Shown: positions 14,172 through 22,256 of the stretch, in pieces
Numbering within the stretch: the first letter of the stretch is position 1
Layout: each line of letters starts with the position of its first letter
DNA from: a virus
Length of the DNA stretch: 35,945 nucleotides
Virus record (IMG/VR): IMGVR_UViG_3300047494_000056
Location: 1 to 35,945 of that record
Strand: one strand, 5' to 3'
The notes under the pieces: model-generated
Databases searched by the model: none
Told to the model about the DNA's origin: nothing
What the model saw: only the letters and a program-made list of their open reading frames with translations
Program-made: the position numbers and the translations under genes

Positions 14172-15506
14172 TTGGCATGGTATGATCGCGTCCTGAACGT
14201 CGGGCGGAAGCGCAACGCCCCGGTTCGGGACACCACGATCTATCCCAGGCTGATGAGCATCGGCGGGTTTGATCGATCCCGCGATCGGCCGCTGATCAAG
14301 CCGACGCCGGCGAACCTTAGGCGCTTCAGCCGGACCACGTACGCCCGCCGCGCCATCCGTTCGGTCAAGGACCCGATCGCGATGCTCGATTGGGAGTTCT
14401 CGCCGAAGGAGAACGTCGAGAGCAACCCGGAAATCGACAGGCAGATCGCAGTCTGCACCGAATGCTTCGGCAAGCCCAACCGAGACGACAGCTTCTCGAC
14501 CCTGATCGAGCAGATCGTCGAGGATCTTCTGGTCTGTGGTCAAGGCGCAATGGAGCATCAGCTCGGCGGCGATCCAACCCGACCGCTGTGGATGTGGCCG
14601 GTCGACGGCATGTCGATCCAGGTCTTTCCGGGCTGGGACGGAGACAACAACGATCCGCGGTACTGGCAGTCACTGGGCTCTAGCAACATCGGGGGCACGA
14701 ACGGCAAGGCTCTCAGAAACGACGAACTCGTCTTCATCCGCGTCGATCCGAACACCGAAGGGCCATTCGGCATTGGAGCGATCGAGATCGCCTTCAATGC
14801 GATCAACAATCTCATGGGCGCCCAGTCCTACGCCGGGAAGGTCGCTTCGAACGCGACGCCAGAGAACCTGCTGTTCTTCGAAGGCTCCTCTTCCGAGGAC
14901 CTAGACCGCATACGCTCGTACTGGCGCAATGAGATCGAGGGTCAGGGCAACGTCCCGATCTTTGGGGGCGAAAAAGACAGCGAAGCTGTCGCGGTCAAGC
15001 TGCGGGGCTCTGACGACGACGCGCTGTTCCTGAAATATCAGGAAGTCCTGATCCGCGAAATCTTCGCCGCTGTGGGCATGAGCCCTCAGAACGCCGGCAT
15101 TGAGAAAGACGTCAACCGGAACACCAGCGAGGTCGCCGAGGATCGCGACTGGCGCATGACGATCGTCCCAACGGCCGAACGGATCGCCATGTACCTCAAC
15201 CGCGAGGTCATAGACGGCAAGCTCGGCTTCTCCCAGATCCAGTTCAAGTGGGTCGGTCTGGAGCGCGAAGACGAAGACGCGGCGGCCAAGCGATACGAGA
15301 CTAGGTATAAGTGGAACGCCACGACTCCAAATGAAGAGCGGGCCAGGCTCAACCAGCCGCCTTCGAACAACCCCTTTGCCGACATGCTCTACGCCGACGT
15401 GCAGATCGCCATCGAGGCGGCGCGCGGCTCCAAGGTCGTTGACGATCCGAACCTCACCGAAAACAAGGCGGCAAGCCCGCCACCCTCCTCCGACAAGGAC
15501 GACTGA
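14172..15506 (+). CDS. Portal protein
   Basis: The 444-residue product matches phage portal proteins: RRAIRSVKDPIAMLDWEF near 60-77, the LVCGQGAMEH stretch, a PFGIGAIEIAFNAIN segment (about 200-213), and a C-terminal crown/clip region with VGMSPQNAGIEKDVNRNTSE. The dodecameric portal forms the DNA channel at one head vertex and docks the terminase. The TTG start at 14172 is supported by GGAGG six bases upstream; the nearby ATG is out of frame. The C-terminal 25 residues are polar and disordered. It begins the head operon right after the divergent minus-strand island. Confidence 0.92.
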   Translation: MAWYDRVLNVGRKRNAPVRDTTIYPRLMSIGGFDRSRDRPLIKPTPANLRRFSRTTYARRAIRSVKDPIAMLDWEFSPKENVESNPEIDRQIAVCTECFGKPNRDDSFSTLIEQIVEDLLVCGQGAMEHQLGGDPTRPLWMWPVDGMSIQVFPGWDGDNNDPRYWQSLGSSNIGGTNGKALRNDELVFIRVDPNTEGPFGIGAIEIAFNAINNLMGAQSYAGKVASNATPENLLFFEGSSSEDLDRIRSYWRNEIEGQGNVPIFGGEKDSEAVAVKLRGSDDDALFLKYQEVLIREIFAAVGMSPQNAGIEKDVNRNTSEVAEDRDWRMTIVPTAERIAMYLNREVIDGKLGFSQIQFKWVGLEREDEDAAAKRYETRYKWNATTPNEERARLNQPPSNNPFADMLYADVQIAIEAARGSKVVDDPNLTENKAASPPPSSDKDD

Positions 15507-15509
15507 CCG

Positions 15510-16307
15510 ATGGGCCTCAACAACCACATCCTGACGCGGGCGCGAGGCTCTAACGCCTTCTCGCAACAGGATCGCATCGCCATGGGAGCGATTTCCCAGC
15601 TGGCATATCCGGCTGGAAATGGTGACCCCAGCGCGGTAGCGGCTGGAACGCCTGGTCTGGGCTACGCGTCGATCCCCACCGCTGCCTTCGCCAACGCCGG
15701 TTCCGGTTCTGGGGCCACCGTCGCGGCGCTCATGGGGGTCGAGGCCAACCCCGCGATCGCCGCCGCTGGCACGGGCGGCACGAATGGCGCGGTGACCCTA
15801 ACCGGCACGACGGGCACGGGTACGAAGTTCCAAATCACCGGCACCATCGCCGGCGGCGTCTTGACCGCGATCACCGGAGTGACAGTCGCCGGGTCCTATT
15901 CCGTCATGCCGACGACCCTCGCGGCCGAGCCGGTCACCGGCGGATCGCTCACCGGCGCCACCGTCAATCTTTCCGCCGTCATGGGCGTTGTCGGCTACAG
16001 CCTGGGCGGCGCGTCCAATCACCAGTACGCCCAAGGCGCGTCCGTGGCGCTCACCGGGGGCACGCCCAGCGTCGCGGCGGTACCGGGCGCGGTCACCGTG
16101 AACAGCGTGGCCGGGCAGGGCTCCAGCGTCGTCGTCAACAACCTCAGCCTGCCGGGCGCCTTCTGTCTCGCGTTCGGCGACGTCGGCCAGCCCGGCGACG
16201 TCTACTCCACCAACCGCAACCGCTCCGGTTTCACCGTCAACATCGTGCCGGGCTTGGCCTCTCAGGTCCTCGCCGCCGGCGCGATCGACATCATCTTCTT
16301 TCACTAG
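15510..16307 (+). CDS. Repeat-built virion protein, probable decoration or accessory head protein
   Basis: The 265-residue product is rich in Gly, Ala, Thr and Val and looks all-beta. Two related units are visible: GYASIPTAAF...GSGSGATVAALMGV (51-77) and SYSVMPTTLA...GGSLTGATVNLSAVMGV (129-160). A segment AGGVLTAITGVTVAG (114-128) is like one found in the sheath protein of this phage. The C-terminal half (GDVYSTNRNRSGFTVN...GAIDIIFFH) may be the anchoring domain. The position directly after portal suggests a head-surface or neck role. Function not established; no signal peptide. Confidence 0.5.
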   Translation: MGLNNHILTRARGSNAFSQQDRIAMGAISQLAYPAGNGDPSAVAAGTPGLGYASIPTAAFANAGSGSGATVAALMGVEANPAIAAAGTGGTNGAVTLTGTTGTGTKFQITGTIAGGVLTAITGVTVAGSYSVMPTTLAAEPVTGGSLTGATVNLSAVMGVVGYSLGGASNHQYAQGASVALTGGTPSVAAVPGAVTVNSVAGQGSSVVVNNLSLPGAFCLAFGDVGQPGDVYSTNRNRSGFTVNIVPGLASQVLAAGAIDIIFFH

Positions 16308-16318
16308 GAACACCGAAC

Positions 16319-16666
16319 ATGCCCGTTGAAAACGGTTCCGATGCCCCGCAGGGCGAAAAGCTACCGCCCGAAATCCCGATTGGTGATCACCGCGGAACGG
16401 AAGCGGAGAAGAGCGCGGTCATCGAGACCTCCGCGAAGCCCGGCATCGCCAGCGCGCCCGTCGTGGCCGTTGCCAGCCCCCCGGCGCAACCCAAGGCCCC
16501 CGGCGCTCCGGCCCTTGACGCTCACATCTCCGGCGGCACTCCGGAGCACACCGAAGAGCGCGTCAAGGTGTGGCTCGGCGAGACGAAGTATTTCCTCTCG
16601 CAGCTTCACCACGACGTCGGCGGTGAAGCGGGTGAGATCATCGCCTACCTCAAGGCCAAGCTGTAA
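16319..16666 (+). CDS. Hypothetical head-module protein (115 aa)
   Basis: The first 75 residues are Pro/Ala-rich and probably disordered, followed by a compact helical end (EERVKVWLGETKYFLSQLHHDVGGEAGEIIAYLKAKL region). A flexible arm with a helical foot fits a small virion or assembly factor, but the family is not recognised. It begins 11 bp after the previous gene and its stop overlaps the next ATG (TAATG). Confidence 0.55.
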   Translation: MPVENGSDAPQGEKLPPEIPIGDHRGTEAEKSAVIETSAKPGIASAPVVAVASPPAQPKAPGAPALDAHISGGTPEHTEERVKVWLGETKYFLSQLHHDVGGEAGEIIAYLKAKL

Positions 16667-17100
16667 TGCCGAGGGGACAGTACGCTCGCAAGCCGCATGG
16701 GGCCAAGCCTCACGCGCAGCATGCGGCTGCCCCCTTGCCTCGCGGCTATCCGCTGGCCACCACCGACGCCGCAGAACAGCCGTCTCCGGCGACTGAGGCG
16801 CGCGCCGCAACCGACTTCGGAAAACTGGCAGAAACACTGCGTCGGATCGACGATGAGCAGCCGGAACCGCTCGAGATCGTCGCCATCGACCAAAGCGTCG
16901 CGATCAAGTCCCGTCGCCTGGGCGATCTGATCGCAAACGAGATCAGGCTTCTCAACATCGCCGGACGCCATGCCGACGCTGGGGCGCTCGAAACCCTAGC
17001 GGTGCGGTCCGGCGAGTTCGTCAATGCTCTACGGGTCGCAGAGCCCTTCGCATCGGACGTCCTAGCGTCTGAGTTGCGCCGGTTCAGCGAAGGGCTCTGA
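16666..17100 (+). CDS. Hypothetical head-module protein (144 aa)
   Basis: ATG 16666 overlaps the previous stop. The first 45 residues are basic and His/Ala/Pro-rich (GQYARKPHGAKPHAQHAA), followed by a helical region (DFGKLAETLRRIDDEQPEPLE, ANEIRLLNIAGRHADAGALE). The sequence looks like a DNA- or capsid-associated accessory factor, but no motif allows a firm call. Confidence 0.5.
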   Translation: MPRGQYARKPHGAKPHAQHAAAPLPRGYPLATTDAAEQPSPATEARAATDFGKLAETLRRIDDEQPEPLEIVAIDQSVAIKSRRLGDLIANEIRLLNIAGRHADAGALETLAVRSGEFVNALRVAEPFASDVLASELRRFSEGL

Positions 17101-17111
17101 GGGGTTCGACG

Positions 17112-18488
17112 ATGGGCCTGACGAAAGCTTCGCGCGACGCGCTCGCCCTCGACGACTTCGCTGTTCCCGAGACCCGCGCGCTGCCGATTCCGGATGAACG
17201 CCATTGCGAAATGGCCTGGCAATCGCTCGAGGCGGCAAAGGGGCTGACCGAAGAGACGAGGTCGAACGCCCGGCATCGGATCCTCGAACGCGCCAAATCA
17301 CTCGGCATGGACACCTCGAGCTGGTCCACCATCAAGACCATGGCTTTCGAAGCCATGTCGCTGAACGTCCCGAAGACTGAGGGCCACCCGAACAAGGTTC
17401 CGTTCAGCGGCATCCTGACCCGCCTGGACCAACCCTCAGACGCGCCGCCGCACGGTTCGGGTGGCCGCAGAGTCATGCTGACCAAGACGGCCGCCGAGGC
17501 CGCCCTCGCTACGCTGCTCGGCATGGCGGTCGATTACACTCCGGGCTTCAACGGGCATGACGCGCAGAAGAAGATCGGCGTCATCACCGCCGCCACGATC
17601 GACGGCGACGCCATCCACATCGAAGGCCTGCTTTGGGCCGCCGATTTTCCAGACGCCACCGCGCGCATTCAGGCCACCAAGGACATCCTCGGATTCTCCT
17701 ACGAGATGAAGAACGTCCATGTGGTCGATCCGGGCGCGGACACCCTGGTCATCGAGAGTTGCGACTTCACCGGCGCCGCCATCCTGAAAAAGACTGACGC
17801 CGCCTACCACACCACATCACTCGCCGCGTCGCACGACCGGCAACAGGAACCCATCGACATGACCAAGGAAGAACTGGAAGCGGTGCTCGCCACGGCTCTC
17901 GCTCCGCTCAACACCGAGATCGCGGCCCTCAAGGCCTCGACCGCCGGCATCACCACCGACCTCGCCGCTTCGAAGGAAGCTCAGGGCAAGGTCAAGCCGC
18001 ACGCCGACGCGCTCCGCGCCTGCGCCGACGGCATGCAGGCCGCCGCCATCGGCAACCACCCGACGATGGGCCACGTCGTGCGCCTCAACAAGATGGCCGA
18101 CTCCATGGAAGCCTCAGCCGCGATGGGGAACATCCCGCACCTCTACCGCGACCACGACTTCACGGTCGACGCGGGTAAGGACGGCGGCAAGGATACCGCG
18201 GCCGCCGATCCGGCCATCGCCAAGCTGGAGGCCGGTATCGCCAGCCTCACGACCATGGTCACCGACCTGAAGACCAAGGCCTTCAACGCCGCGGGCGCTC
18301 CGGAACGCAAGACGGTCCCCGCCGATGTCGCGACCCTGTTGAAGAAGCACGGCCTCGACGCTTCGGGCGACACCAAAATCTCCGCCGACAAGCTCGGCGA
18401 GATCGCCACCAAGTCCGGCATGACCCGCGAAGCCGTCATGGCCCTCAAGCTGGAAGCGATGAGCTCCGGCCTCCTGGAAGCCGCGTAA
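17112..18488 (+). CDS. Prohead protease fused to scaffolding domain
   Basis: Residues about 15-70 (RALPIPDERHCEMAWQSLE) resemble a small domain often found in front of phage head proteases. Residues about 90-225 look like a head-maturation serine protease of the HK97 type: candidate His is H149 (PGFNGHDAQKK) and candidate Ser is S196 (DILGFSYEM), with the closing strand VIESCDFTGAAIL. After residue 240 comes a Lys/Glu/Ala-rich helical scaffold with coiled-coil character. The enzyme would direct head assembly, then cleave scaffold and coat. A possible internal scaffold start lies inside (see separate entry). Catalytic assignments are by eye. Confidence 0.75.
   Translation: MGLTKASRDALALDDFAVPETRALPIPDERHCEMAWQSLEAAKGLTEETRSNARHRILERAKSLGMDTSSWSTIKTMAFEAMSLNVPKTEGHPNKVPFSGILTRLDQPSDAPPHGSGGRRVMLTKTAAEAALATLLGMAVDYTPGFNGHDAQKKIGVITAATIDGDAIHIEGLLWAADFPDATARIQATKDILGFSYEMKNVHVVDPGADTLVIESCDFTGAAILKKTDAAYHTTSLAASHDRQQEPIDMTKEELEAVLATALAPLNTEIAALKASTAGITTDLAASKEAQGKVKPHADALRACADGMQAAAIGNHPTMGHVVRLNKMADSMEASAAMGNIPHLYRDHDFTVDAGKDGGKDTAAADPAIAKLEAGIASLTTMVTDLKTKAFNAAGAPERKTVPADVATLLKKHGLDASGDTKISADKLGEIATKSGMTREAVMALKLEAMSSGLLEAA
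17859..18488 (+). CDS. Possible internally initiated scaffolding protein
   Basis: Within the protease-scaffold gene, the in-frame ATG at codon 250 (MTKEELEAVLATALAPLNTE) begins exactly at the helical scaffold. It is preceded by AGGAA at 17845-17849, nine bases upstream. Nested scaffold genes, such as lambda Nu3 inside C, work this way. It would give a 209-residue free scaffold. This is an inference from the ribosome site and domain boundary. Confidence 0.45.
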   Translation: MTKEELEAVLATALAPLNTEIAALKASTAGITTDLAASKEAQGKVKPHADALRACADGMQAAAIGNHPTMGHVVRLNKMADSMEASAAMGNIPHLYRDHDFTVDAGKDGGKDTAAADPAIAKLEAGIASLTTMVTDLKTKAFNAAGAPERKTVPADVATLLKKHGLDASGDTKISADKLGEIATKSGMTREAVMALKLEAMSSGLLEAA

Positions 18489-18525
18489 GCGCGCCTCCTC
18501 AGCAACAGATTCAGGACACACGCCA

Positions 18526-19533
18526 ATGCAAGCCCAATCCATGGACCTCGCCGCCGCCGCCGACTACATCGGTCCCGGCGCGATCGAGGTTCCGGTCTTC
18601 GAGTCCGAGATTCTCGACATGGTGCGCCGCGAGGCGTCGCCGTCCATCCAGCGCGCCAAGACCGTTCGCGCGACTGGCCACCCGCACCGTTACTTCGAAC
18701 AGACCGCCATCGCTCAGGCAGGATCCGTCGACCCCCGCAACATCACCGCGACCGTCACCGGCCCGACCCGCGTCGAGCGCCCCGTGTTCATCAAGGCCGA
18801 GACGGCCCAGACGAACATCGGCCTGTTCGACAAGGACGTGACGGAACAGCAAGGCCTGTTCTCGGAGGTGGTCGCCAAGGACATCGACGACGTCCTCTCC
18901 GCGATCGTCCAATGGCGGAACTTCATGTTCTGGAACGGCTCGGACACCTCACTGACCGCGCCGACGACCCTCCAGTGGATGGGCGGCCTCGCGCAGCTCT
19001 ATGCCGCCGGCTGCCCGACCGCGACCGTGGGCGCCGGAGCCTCCATCATCGACGCGCTGAAGTCCGAAGTGGCGGCGCTGATGGCGAGCACCACCTACAA
19101 GGTCAAGCCGTCGGCGATCGCGCTCAACCCGCTTCTGATCGACATGATCGAGCAAGAAGCGAAGGCGTCGCACATTGAGTTCGGCAACGTCGAGATCGTC
19201 GCCGGCGTCACCGTTCGCGCCCTTGCGACCCAGGCGGGACTTCTGCCGCTGATCCCCGACCCGTGGATGCCGACCGACGCGACCGCTCGCTTCGGATTCG
19301 CCGCTCCACCCACGGTCAACGGCGTTCAGACGAAGAACTACTACGCCGTCATCATGTCGGAAAAGGAAGTCGAAATTCCCGTCGTGAGCGGCAAGACCTA
19401 CGATCCGAAGCCGCGTTTGTTCCAACTGGGATTGACCGGCCCGCTCAACGGCCAGTTCGTCGGGGTGATGTTCGATGCCCTGGTCTTCAAGGGCGCGGCT
19501 TACGCCTTCGCCATGGTGGCCGTGAACCGATAG
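18526..19533 (+). CDS. Major capsid protein (HK97 fold)
   Basis: The 335-residue product reads as a HK97-fold coat protein: an N-arm, an E-loop-like region (YFEQTAIAQAGSVDPRNITATVT), the spine-helix region FSEVVAKDIDDVLSAIVQWRN, the P-domain SAIALNPLLIDMIEQEA, and a final strand set EVEIPVVSGKTYDP...FDALVFKGAAYAFAMV. Gene position after protease-scaffold fits. It lacks the fused 100-residue delta domain, the scaffold being part of the protease gene. A strong hairpin follows the gene. Confidence 0.85.
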   Translation: MQAQSMDLAAAADYIGPGAIEVPVFESEILDMVRREASPSIQRAKTVRATGHPHRYFEQTAIAQAGSVDPRNITATVTGPTRVERPVFIKAETAQTNIGLFDKDVTEQQGLFSEVVAKDIDDVLSAIVQWRNFMFWNGSDTSLTAPTTLQWMGGLAQLYAAGCPTATVGAGASIIDALKSEVAALMASTTYKVKPSAIALNPLLIDMIEQEAKASHIEFGNVEIVAGVTVRALATQAGLLPLIPDPWMPTDATARFGFAAPPTVNGVQTKNYYAVIMSEKEVEIPVVSGKTYDPKPRLFQLGLTGPLNGQFVGVMFDALVFKGAAYAFAMVAVNR

Positions 19534-19540
19534 AGCCTCT

Positions 19541-19566
19541 GGGCGCCGGCCTGAAAACCGGCGCCT
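19541..19566 (+). terminator. Strong stem-loop after the capsid gene
   Basis: GGCGCCGG and CCGGCGCC pair perfectly over 8 bp around an 8-nt loop (CCTGAAAA), extended by a G-T pair. It lies 8 bp past the capsid stop. No U-run follows, so it may be an attenuator or mRNA-stability element that keeps capsid mRNA abundant relative to downstream genes. Confidence 0.55.
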
Positions 19567-19602
19567 CACGCCTCGCTCTTCACCACCAAGCGGAGGCGGC
19601 GG

Positions 19603-19851
19603 ATGCGCGTCTATGTCTCGGAACACCGCTCGCACACGGTCTATGTGAGTCCGGCGCGGGGACCGCACGGCGAAACCCTCGAAGGCATGTCGCAGTGGAA
19701 GACACCGGATGGTGAGCCCCAAATGCAGACGGTCCGCTTCAAGGATCGCGTGGCGGAAGTCGACGCTCACCTTGGGCAATGGCTGATCAAGCACGGTTAC
19801 GCTAGGCGAACGCGGCTGATCATCCCTGACATGTCGCTCATTCTCGCGTGA
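19603..19851 (+). CDS. Small hypothetical protein after capsid gene (82 aa)
   Basis: A good ribosome site (GGAGGCGGCGG) precedes ATG 19603. The product looks like a small alpha/beta protein (MRVYVSEHRSHTVYVSP, TVRFKDRVAEVDAHLGQWL), with no named domain known to me. It is coupled to the next gene by a GTGA overlap. In this position, head-tail joining or decoration factors are common. Confidence 0.6.
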   Translation: MRVYVSEHRSHTVYVSPARGPHGETLEGMSQWKTPDGEPQMQTVRFKDRVAEVDAHLGQWLIKHGYARRTRLIIPDMSLILA

Positions 19852-20780
19852 GCTCGCTCTACATCCAGTCGGAAGACTACGCGACCTACGGACTGGCGAA
19901 CACCACGACAGCCGCTCAGGTCACTCAGGCGTCGACCACGATCGACAGTTACCTGAAGCGGCCGGAAGGCCTGATCTGGACGCCCGACGAGTTGGGCAAT
20001 CCGTGCTTCATGGCGGCGGCAAATCCAAGCCTGACGCTGACGTCGCCGTTCTCCATCATACCGGGCTTGAACGTCACCGTTCTGGTCACCGGCCCGATGG
20101 CGATGATGCAGCCTGGCGATGTCTTGATCCTGGACCGCGCCAACCCCACCGCCGTGGAAGCGGTGGTGATTAACTCCACCACGCCGGCTGGCCCTGGTGT
20201 TTCCGCAAGCCTCGGCTTCCAATCGGTCGTGAATACCCACGGGCCCGGCGCCCTGCTTGACGCCGGGATGGTCATCCAGGACCAGCGCGCCCTACCGGAT
20301 GGCCGCCCGCTCACGCAACTTAGCCGGACCCCTGTCGCGCGCCTCGTCTCAGGGGCCGGTCGCTACAGCTTCGGCCGCCGATCCAGCCCGGCCAACGCCT
20401 ATGTCGATGACTACAATCTATTGTCCTCGGTCGCACAGTTCGCGGGCCTTGGCGGTCCTCCGATCTGGGAGGGCTTCAACACCTCGCTGACCGACGTCAA
20501 TCCGGCCACGGGAGAGGTCTGGATCCCGTCCGGCATGCTGGCGACCTACTACACCGAAGTGAAGCTACGCTACCTTGCCGGCTTCTCGGCGGCGTCGCTA
20601 CCATCGGACATCAAGCTCGCCACCGCCCAACTGGTCCAAGCCATCGCCGACGCCCCGAACCTGGGCGCGGTGAAGAGCTACAAGGCCGGCGACACGGCGA
20701 TCACCCGCTTCGCCGACACGATGATCAGCGGCGACACGAAGCGCCTGCTAGAGCCCTACCGGGCGAGCATGTTCCGCTAG
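19848..20780 (+). CDS. Probable head-tail connector (adaptor) protein
   Basis: The 310-residue product starts YIQSEDYATYGLANTTTAAQ...STTIDSYLKRPEG, reminiscent of gp6/gp15-type adaptor helices that begin as a helical bundle. It ends with a long helix, LPSDIKLATAQLVQAIADA, followed by GDTAITRFADTM. The middle contains a beta-rich insertion (NVTVLVTGPMAMMQPGDVLIL). The adaptor ring sits below the portal. GTG start overlaps the previous stop. Assigned mainly by gene order and end motifs. Confidence 0.6.
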   Translation: MSSLYIQSEDYATYGLANTTTAAQVTQASTTIDSYLKRPEGLIWTPDELGNPCFMAAANPSLTLTSPFSIIPGLNVTVLVTGPMAMMQPGDVLILDRANPTAVEAVVINSTTPAGPGVSASLGFQSVVNTHGPGALLDAGMVIQDQRALPDGRPLTQLSRTPVARLVSGAGRYSFGRRSSPANAYVDDYNLLSSVAQFAGLGGPPIWEGFNTSLTDVNPATGEVWIPSGMLATYYTEVKLRYLAGFSAASLPSDIKLATAQLVQAIADAPNLGAVKSYKAGDTAITRFADTMISGDTKRLLEPYRASMFR

Positions 20781-20782
20781 CC

Positions 20783-21142
20783 ATGTCATTCATCTACCCC
20801 AGGGTCGTGGCGATTTCCCGCCCGAACGCCAAGGCTCCAACCCAAGTCGGCGACGTCGGCTACAGCGCCGAGCGCGGGCCGGTGGACGAGACCGTGGTCG
20901 CGACGGGCCTACCGGCCAGCATTCAACTCGACCGATCCGGCCAGCGGAACCCCGAAGGCCTGCCCACCGATGCGCCGTCCGATCCGGTCTGGAAGCTCTT
21001 CATCCCGAAGAGCGCGGCGGCGCTCGGCACGATCCGCTCGAGCGACGTCTGCACCGACGACATGGGCCAGCGCTACGTCATCCAGGCGCCGTACTGGAAT
21101 AGCTTGGGCCACGCCTGTCGGATGATGATGTTGGAGGTCTGA
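20783..21142 (+). CDS. Probable head completion / stopper protein
   Basis: The 119-residue product is mainly beta, beginning with FIYPRVVAISRPNAKAP and containing DETVVATGLPASIQLDRSG and DMGQRYVIQAPYWNSLGHA. Small all-beta stopper proteins that close the neck after packaging are encoded at this position in many phages. It begins 2 bp after the connector gene and ends 1 bp before the next start. No diagnostic motif, so the role comes from order and size. Confidence 0.55.
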   Translation: MSFIYPRVVAISRPNAKAPTQVGDVGYSAERGPVDETVVATGLPASIQLDRSGQRNPEGLPTDAPSDPVWKLFIPKSAAALGTIRSSDVCTDDMGQRYVIQAPYWNSLGHACRMMMLEV

Positions 21143-21143
21143 C

Positions 21144-22010
21144 GTGGCAGACCTCGCCGATGTAGAAACCGCGATCAAGGGACTCTTGGTCGGCGCGATC
21201 TATCCGACCGGCACGGCCAACCCTTCGGCCATCATCTGCCAAGGCGAGCCTGTCCCGGTGAAGGTTGGACGAGGCTGGCCAACGGTTTCCGCTCTTGGCC
21301 CCGACCTCGCCGCCGGCGTCGCCAACGTCACGATCTACAGCCAGCCCGGCTCCGAGCGGAACACGACGCGCTTTCCGAGAGACTGGGCGCCCCTCACGCC
21401 AGCTGCGGCGACGATCACCGTCTTGATCGTCGGTTCGACGATCACCCTGGGCGGAACGATCTCGACGCCGCAGAACGTCGCGATCGTCAACGCCGATGTC
21501 GCTTACGTCTACGCCGTTCAGCCCGGCGACACGCTCGCATCGATCGCATCCTCCCTGGCCGCACAGATCACCGTCAACACGCCCGCGACGTCGAATGGCC
21601 CGGTCATCACGTTATCCGCCCCAACCGGCCTCAGCGCCCGCGCCGGCGGCGTAGGGGCGATGATCCGTGAACTTCGGCGCCAGGAACGCCTCTTCCAAAT
21701 CTCGACGTGGTGCGCGACGCCTGAGCAGCGCGACGCCGTGGCAAGCTTCGTGGACGAGACCTTGGCTGGCATGGGTCTGCCGAACGGGCGCGAGTTCATC
21801 ACCCTGCCGGATGGATCAAAGGGCCGGCTCCTCTACGTCCGCTCCGTCGAGATTGATCGGGACGCCCTGGTCCAATCCTATCGCCGAGACCTCATCGTCA
21901 GCGTCGACTACGCGACCACGGACACCCAAGCGGTCGGCCAGATCGTCACCATCGAGACCACGATCACAACGAACCAAGACTCTTCGCCGGTGATCACCCT
22001 CAATCAGTAG
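21144..22010 (+). CDS. Neck / tail-terminator-like protein with LysM-like insertion
   Basis: The 288-residue product starts with VETAIKGLLVGAIYPTGT, typical of tail-terminator type proteins in this position. The centre has a beta insertion with AYVYAVQPGDTLASIASSLAAQI (about 117-139), which has the shape of a LysM motif. The C-terminal part QERLFQISTWCATPEQRDAVAS...FITLPDGSKGRLLYVRS returns to a terminator-like fold. It probably caps the tube and joins it to the head. Starts at GTG 21144; stop 9 bp before the next start. Confidence 0.6.
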   Translation: MADLADVETAIKGLLVGAIYPTGTANPSAIICQGEPVPVKVGRGWPTVSALGPDLAAGVANVTIYSQPGSERNTTRFPRDWAPLTPAAATITVLIVGSTITLGGTISTPQNVAIVNADVAYVYAVQPGDTLASIASSLAAQITVNTPATSNGPVITLSAPTGLSARAGGVGAMIRELRRQERLFQISTWCATPEQRDAVASFVDETLAGMGLPNGREFITLPDGSKGRLLYVRSVEIDRDALVQSYRRDLIVSVDYATTDTQAVGQIVTIETTITTNQDSSPVITLNQ

Positions 22011-22019
22011 GAGACGCCC

Positions 22020-22250
22020 TTGCGCGCCCTCGTCGTCACCAGCCCCTTCGGCGAATACGCCAAGGGCGATCTCATCACGGATGCCTTCGAAGAGGTCCGC
22101 GCGGCGCACGGCGCCTCCGTCGTGGCGGTTGAGATCGAAGACCCGTCGCCACAGGCTGAGCCGGAGACGGCCGAACAACTGGCCGCCGAACCCGCCATCG
22201 AACACGATCCGGCAGTCGAAGCCGAACCGTCCGTCGAACATCAGGAATAG
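22020..22250 (+). CDS. Small acidic hypothetical protein before the sheath gene (76 aa)
   Basis: A TTG start lies after a good ribosome site (TAGGAGA). The first 45 residues look folded (RALVVTSPFGEYAKGDLITD) and could be a small beta domain; the last 30 are a Glu/Ala/Pro-rich acidic tail that is likely disordered. Comparable small proteins precede sheath genes in some P2/Mu-like phages. Function unknown. Confidence 0.6.
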   Translation: MRALVVTSPFGEYAKGDLITDAFEEVRAAHGASVVAVEIEDPSPQAEPETAEQLAAEPAIEHDPAVEAEPSVEHQE

Positions 22251-22256
22251 CCCGAC

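Noticed and set aside
21494-21562. Peptidoglycan hydrolase from the VQPGDTLASIA motif
   Set aside because: The LysM-like motif stands alone in a neck protein; no catalytic domain is present.
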